Shown here in pieces: positions 6,569-7,528 of a stretch of DNA of 7,528 nucleotides. Position numbers and translations under genes: made by a program. Within the stretch, counting starts at the first letter, position 1. The number at the start of each line of letters is the position of its first letter. Below the pieces are notes generated by a model. That model worked only from the letters and a program-made list of their open reading frames with translations, was not told the DNA's origin and did not search any database. The stretch spans positions 1 to 7,528 of the forward strand of contig JADFYX010000108.1 of assembly GCA_015232795.1 (NCBI GenBank), in the 5' to 3' direction. This stretch comes from Magnetococcales bacterium. Lineage in GTDB: Bacteria > Pseudomonadota > Magnetococcia > Magnetococcales > JADFYX01.

Positions 6569-7411
6569 TTACCAATATTTTTCCAAATGTAGTGTTCCAG
6601 GCTCCTTTCTACTCCCTTCAGAAAAGCCTTTTTGAGTCAGAATAGTTGCACAGCCTGTGACCATTTCGGGATGCCCACAAAGAAAAAATTCACTTTTTTC
6701 ACCATCCATCGGCACTTTACAAATATCAGCCAAATCAGGTTTTGCAATCCAATCGTTTAACCTTCCCACCCGGCCTGTCCAGGATTTGTCTTCATCTGGT
6801 CTGGTAATAATTGGGATATAGTTGAATGTTGAACAGCTACGGTCCAAACTTTCCAGTTCTGCCCGGTAGCCTAAGTCCCAGGAGTAACTTGCACCATGGA
6901 GTATGGTTATGTTTCTGGTTGGGCAACTATCTCCCAAGGCTAAAGAGCGAACCATGCTAATATATGGAGCTAGTCCGGTTCCGGTAGCCACCATAACAAT
7001 GTTTTTATCTGCTGAGACCCGGTCAATGGTAAAGAGGCCTTTACCTTTGGGGCCGATAAACAGGCGGTCGCCAACAGCAAGTTGAAAAAGCCTTGGGGTT
7101 AGCTCTCCACTTGTTACCAAAGAGATATAAAACTCTAGATACTCTTGCCAACGGCTGCCAGAGGAGATTGAGTATGCCCGACGAATCAGACGCGCACTCT
7201 TTTCTTCTGGATATTCTCCCCGTTTGGTTTCTGGAAGAGAGGGGCTGGACCATGTGAGGCCTAAGACGGTAAATTGACCTGCTGTAAATTCAAAGTCTTT
7301 TATATCAGGTGCCACTTTGAGTATTTGCAGTTGGGGGGTTATTTCAGTTCTGCTAATTAGAGTTGCATTGTATTGGTCACTACCTTGGGGCTTTTTCTCA
7401 ACATTGTCCAT
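6569..7411 (-). CDS. Ferredoxin/flavodoxin-NADP+ reductase-like flavoprotein
   Basis: This is a 280-residue cytoplasmic FAD enzyme of the bacterial ferredoxin-NADP+ reductase family (Fpr-like), moving electrons between NADP(H) and an iron-sulfur protein or flavodoxin. The N-terminal FAD barrel contains TAGQF (43-47) and the FAD-binding RAYS motif (78-81, RRAYSISSG). The nucleotide-binding half has GTGLAPYISM (144-153), an LHGAS strand (171-175) and FFLCGHPEMV (242-251). The chain ends in HLEKYW; a terminal aromatic residue stacking near the flavin is typical of the Fpr group. A charged insertion of about 15 residues (roughly 58-73) before RAYS is longer than I expect for Fpr. ATG 7411 overlaps the stop of the preceding reading frame (TAATG), and GGGAGG lies 13 nt upstream. 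It is followed after 88 bp by the ferritin-like gene. Family is certain; the electron partner is not determined, though the Rieske and diiron proteins nearby are candidates. Confidence 0.93.
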   Translation of the reverse strand: MDNVEKKPQGSDQYNATLISRTEITPQLQILKVAPDIKDFEFTAGQFTVLGLTWSSPSLPETKRGEYPEEKSARLIRRAYSISSGSRWQEYLEFYISLVTSGELTPRLFQLAVGDRLFIGPKGKGLFTIDRVSADKNIVMVATGTGLAPYISMVRSLALGDSCPTRNITILHGASYSWDLGYRAELESLDRSCSTFNYIPIITRPDEDKSWTGRVGRLNDWIAKPDLADICKVPMDGEKSEFFLCGHPEMVTGCATILTQKGFSEGSRKEPGTLHLEKYW

Positions 7412-7527
7412 TATCTATCCGCTGCCTCCCTACTAATATAAGGTTTAACCTTAGATTCGGCAGTTGTCGCCACGCACCTGACGCAAGCTATTGATTCACC
7501 TGGCATATCAGGGGAAAGTCTTATCAC
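7411..7527 (-). CDS. C-terminal tail of an unidentified gene, coupled to the reductase
   Basis: From the window edge, one minus-strand frame stays open for 38 codons and ends in TAA at 7413-7411. Its last base is the A of the reductase ATG (TAATG), a typical translational-coupling overlap. The reductase Shine-Dalgarno GGGAGG lies within its last codons. The visible tail contains a CVRC pair and ends YISREAADR. I do not recognise the family. A 38-codon open frame can arise by chance, so the call rests mainly on the overlap and on the other two frames being closed on this strand. Confidence 0.5.
   Translation of the reverse strand: MIRLSPDMPGESIACVRCVATTAESKVKPYISREAADR
7440..7452. repeat. Short palindrome AAGGTT-T-AACCTT
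   Basis: This is a 6+1+6 bp perfect inverted repeat 29 bp upstream of the reductase start. On the minus strand it abuts TATATT (7440-7435), a possible -10 element, but no acceptable -35 lies at the right distance. It could be an operator or simply sequence inside the upstream reading frame. Low confidence as a functional site. Confidence 0.3.
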
Positions 7528-7528
7528 C

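Overview
The window looks like an ordinary stretch of a Gram-negative bacterial chromosome. It is moderately AT-rich, I judge by eye, with short intergenic gaps and Shine-Dalgarno-like signals. An outer-membrane-type lipoprotein signal points to a diderm. The gene set (response regulator, alaS, ferritin-like protein, bacterial-type flavin reductase, Rieske protein) fits a proteobacterium, but I cannot name the class or genus. I see no insertion sequence, CRISPR array, rRNA, tRNA or phage gene.

Layout. (1) Positions 1-238, minus strand: the 5' part of a small lipoprotein gene with a MORN-variant/YwqK-like segment, cut by the window edge. (2) Positions 239-454: a divergent intergenic region. 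(3) Positions 455-2440, plus strand: a 661-residue protein with a CheY-like receiver, a PAS domain, an uncharacterised middle region and a C-terminal DisA_N-type diadenylate cyclase-like domain. (4) Positions 2465-5092, plus strand: full-length alanyl-tRNA synthetase (alaS), 24 bp downstream of the previous gene and probably co-transcribed with it. (5) Positions 5093-5251: a convergent gap with a long hairpin. (6) Positions 5252-7527, minus strand: four genes. In transcription order they are the tail of an unidentified gene (stop overlapping the next start), a ferredoxin-NADP+ reductase-like flavoprotein, a rubrerythrin/ferritin-like diiron protein, and a carboxymuconolactone decarboxylase-like domain fused to a Rieske [2Fe-2S] domain. 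A 13-bp perfect inverted repeat and a possible promoter lie between the last two.

Function. The two most interesting elements are independent of each other. The first is a receiver- and PAS-controlled candidate c-di-AMP synthase, in which the canonical RHR motif reads RHA. The second is a redox cluster that could form an electron chain from NAD(P)H through FAD and a Rieske centre to a diiron protein, plausibly for peroxide or oxygen detoxification. That chain is inferred from gene content and order, not shown. The CMD-like domain has lost the CxxC/His redox motif of AhpD, so the Rieske centre may supply redox function instead.
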